From Bacillota bacterium (GTDB lineage: Bacteria > Bacillota > Dethiobacteria > DTU022 > JAAZDR01), in the NCBI GenBank assembly GCA_012512705.1, contig JAAZDR010000102.1, forward strand, positions 1 through 8,153: 8,153 nt of DNA, written 5' to 3'. This document shows positions 6,303 to 8,153 of the stretch, piece after piece. A program made the translations under genes and the position numbers. Within the stretch, counting starts at the first letter, position 1, and every line of letters starts with the position of its first letter. The notes beneath the pieces were generated by a model. The model was not told where the DNA came from and made no database searches. It worked only from the letters and a program-made list of their open reading frames with translations.

Positions 6303-7049
6303 ATGCACCCCGTTCTGTTGAAAATAGGTCCGATAACAATTTATTCCTACGGTTTAATGCTTGCATTAGGCTTCCTGATTGCTCTTTTCGGTTTACTGCG
6401 TGAAGCACCGAATTTTAATATTAGAGAAGATTATATTTTTGAATCAGTAATTTTAACAATTATTGGCAGCATTATCGGTGCACGACTCGGCTATGTGCTT
6501 ATTGAATGGCCAAAATTTTCTGTCGAACCCTGGCTTATTTTCGATATCCGCTCTGGTGGGCTGGCTTTCCATGGGGGCTTCTTCGGGGCGATTTTGATTT
6601 TAATTTTATACTGTAGATATCGGTCTCTTTCATTTTTGAAGCTTGCTGATTTTTTTGCGCCTTATCTAGCACTAGGTTATGCTTTTGGCCGCATTGGCTG
6701 TTTTTTAAATGGCTGTTGTTATGGGGAGATCACTTCTGTCCCCTGGGCAGTTACTTTTGCTGCTGTAGATAGCGCCCTGCGGCACCCAACGCAGCTTTAC
6801 GCAAGTTTGGCAGGTGTAATCAGTTTTATACTTTTGCGCTACTTAAGAAAGTTTCATTTTTTCGATGGTTATCTAATGAGCATGTTTTTTCTGCTTTACG
6901 GTATATACCGCTATATAAACGAGTTTTTTCGTGCTGAGAGCGTTATGTGGGGAGAGAACAGTGCGGGACAGCTGATTAGCCTGGCAATGATTTTTTCTGC
7001 TTTAGGGGTTCTGTTAACCATGTATTTGCTAAAAAGGGGCGACAAATAG
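6303..7049 (+). CDS. lgt: Phosphatidylglycerol-prolipoprotein diacylglyceryl transferase
   Basis: Integral membrane enzyme that moves diacylglycerol from phosphatidylglycerol to the lipobox cysteine, the first step of lipoprotein maturation. The product has 248 residues and about seven hydrophobic segments. The Lgt signature reads GRIGCFLNGCCYG at 129-141, with the catalytic-region Arg130 and Asn136; the second Cys-containing half replaces the NGE form of E. coli. 'GGLAFHGG' supplies His90 (the E. coli His103 position), 'HPTQLYAS' is at 161-168, and 'YRYINEFFR' supplies Arg203, Glu207 and Arg210, matching E. coli Arg239 and its neighbours. ATG 6303 is preceded by AAGGA at 6289-6293. The pseudouridine synthase begins two bases after the Lgt stop, which implies translational coupling. 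In B. subtilis lgt lies elsewhere (near hprK), so its place between lspA and the synthase differs from that model. Confidence 0.96.
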   Translation: MHPVLLKIGPITIYSYGLMLALGFLIALFGLLREAPNFNIREDYIFESVILTIIGSIIGARLGYVLIEWPKFSVEPWLIFDIRSGGLAFHGGFFGAILILILYCRYRSLSFLKLADFFAPYLALGYAFGRIGCFLNGCCYGEITSVPWAVTFAAVDSALRHPTQLYASLAGVISFILLRYLRKFHFFDGYLMSMFFLLYGIYRYINEFFRAESVMWGENSAGQLISLAMIFSALGVLLTMYLLKRGDK

Positions 7050-7050
7050 T

Positions 7051-7963
7051 TTGGACGGCGGAAAGCGCTATTACTTTGTAGAAAGCAGTTACTTCGGTAG
7101 GAGACTAGATCATTTTCTTGCCCGTTATCTTAAGGAGGAACTTTCCCGCTCTCAGTTACAAAAGCTAATTGCTACCGGATATGTTGAAGTCGACGGCAAG
7201 GTACAGAAAAAAAGCAATTATCGCTTAAAAGGCGGGCAGGGTGTAGAGCTTACGCTCCCTGCACCAAAGCGATTGGAAGTAGCCCCGGAAGAGATAAAGC
7301 TGGATATTCTTTATGAAGATAGAGATATTATTGTTGTCAATAAACCGAGGGGGATGGTTGTACATCCGGCACCGGGGCATGAAAAAGAAACTCTTGTTAA
7401 TGCTCTCCTTTTTCATTGCCGCGATCTTTCAGGGATCGGTGGGGTGAGGCGGCCAGGCATCGTCCATCGTCTTGATAAAGATACCTCTGGAGCAATAATT
7501 GTTGCCAAAAATGATCTGGCACATCTTAAGCTGGCAGAGCAGCTCAAAGCACGACAGGTTAAAAGATTATATCTCACTGTGGTAAAAGGGAAAATGCGGA
7601 ATGAAACAGGAACGATCACTGCCCCCATTGGAAGGCACAAAAAAGACCGCAAGCGGATGGCTGTGCGTATTGACGGTCGTGAAGCGACAACTCATTACCG
7701 TGTCCTCGCCTACCTGGGAGATTATACTTTGTTGGAAACGAAGCTTGATACAGGGAGGACTCATCAAATTAGAGTGCATCTAGCATATTTGGGACACCCT
7801 GTAGCCGGCGATCCTGTTTACGGGCGTAATAGGGAGCTACCTATTACTGGCCAAGCACTGCACGCTCGGCTAATAGGTTTCTACCATCCGCGGACAGGGA
7901 GTTATATGGAGATAAAAGCCCCTATACCCGGGGACTTTCGCCGCCTCTTAAAATTTTTAAAAG

Positions 7964-7974
<11 letters not shown>
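7051..7974 (+). CDS. RluD/YlyB family ribosomal large subunit pseudouridine synthase
   Basis: Converts uridines in 23S rRNA to pseudouridine. The 307-residue length matches B. subtilis YlyB and E. coli RluD-type enzymes. An S4 RNA-binding domain occupies about residues 15-75 (RRLDHFLARYL and the SRSQLQKLIATGYVEVDG region). The catalytic domain follows, with 'VVNKPRGMVVHPAPGH' at about 96-111 and the RluA-family signature HRLDKDTSG at 139-147, whose Asp142 is the catalytic nucleophile. 'TGRTHQIRVHLAYLGHPVAGD' type residues appear near 240-260 as expected. The start is TTG 7051, one base after the lgt stop codon is complete, with AAAGGGG at 7033-7039 eleven bases upstream; no ATG or GTG lies nearby in frame. 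The exact target uridines cannot be read from the sequence, so I leave the symbol open. pyrR follows after 24 bases. Confidence 0.94.

Positions 7975-8153
<179 letters not shown>

Overview
The window looks like ordinary core chromosome of a low-to-mid GC, Gram-positive, probably endospore-forming anaerobe of the Clostridia (Firmicutes). This rests on the gene order and on family-specific features: YlmH and DivIVA side by side, an isoleucine T-box in front of ileS, a YteA/YlyA-type zinc-finger protein, and a PyrR start nearly identical to that of Bacillus. All genes lie on the + strand. The order (ylmH, divIVA, ileS, DksA-like gene, lspA, rluD-type synthase, pyrR) is the B. subtilis arrangement ylmH-divIVA-ileS-ylyA-lspA-ylyB-pyrR. 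Two genes are added: a small DUF5665-like membrane protein after ileS, and lgt between lspA and the pseudouridine synthase. I cannot name the species.

Layout. Positions 1-156 hold the 3' end of a membrane protein, probably DUF401-like. ylmH (184-972; an in-frame ATG at 157 is less likely) and divIVA (1053-1544, GTG start) follow. The divIVA-ileS gap is fully accounted for: a near-consensus sigma-A promoter (1578-1606), then a T-box leader with an AUC (Ile) specifier, a textbook antiterminator and a competing terminator ending at 1856. ileS (1879-4668) has its own strong terminator (4673-4708), so it appears to be a separate transcription unit. After a gap with no convincing promoter (4709-4824) come the DUF5665-like gene, the YteA/YlyA-like gene, lspA (TTG start), lgt, the RluD/YlyB synthase (TTG start) and the first 51 codons of pyrR, which runs off the end. 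A possible extra promoter lies before lspA.

How the genes fit together. YlmH and the RluD-type enzyme both carry S4 RNA-binding domains and act on the ribosome or rRNA. IleS charges tRNA-Ile and its transcription is gated by uncharged tRNA-Ile. DivIVA marks cell poles and the septum. Lgt and LspA catalyse the two successive steps of lipoprotein maturation and sit next to each other here. PyrR is the uracil-responsive regulator of pyrimidine genes, which probably continue downstream.

I found no mobile element, CRISPR array, prophage, tRNA or rRNA, and nothing that amounts to an undescribed system. The points most worth a second look are modest: the added lgt and DUF5665-like genes, an inverted repeat flanking the pyrR ribosome binding site, and a few short repeats upstream of divIVA and of the DUF5665-like gene.
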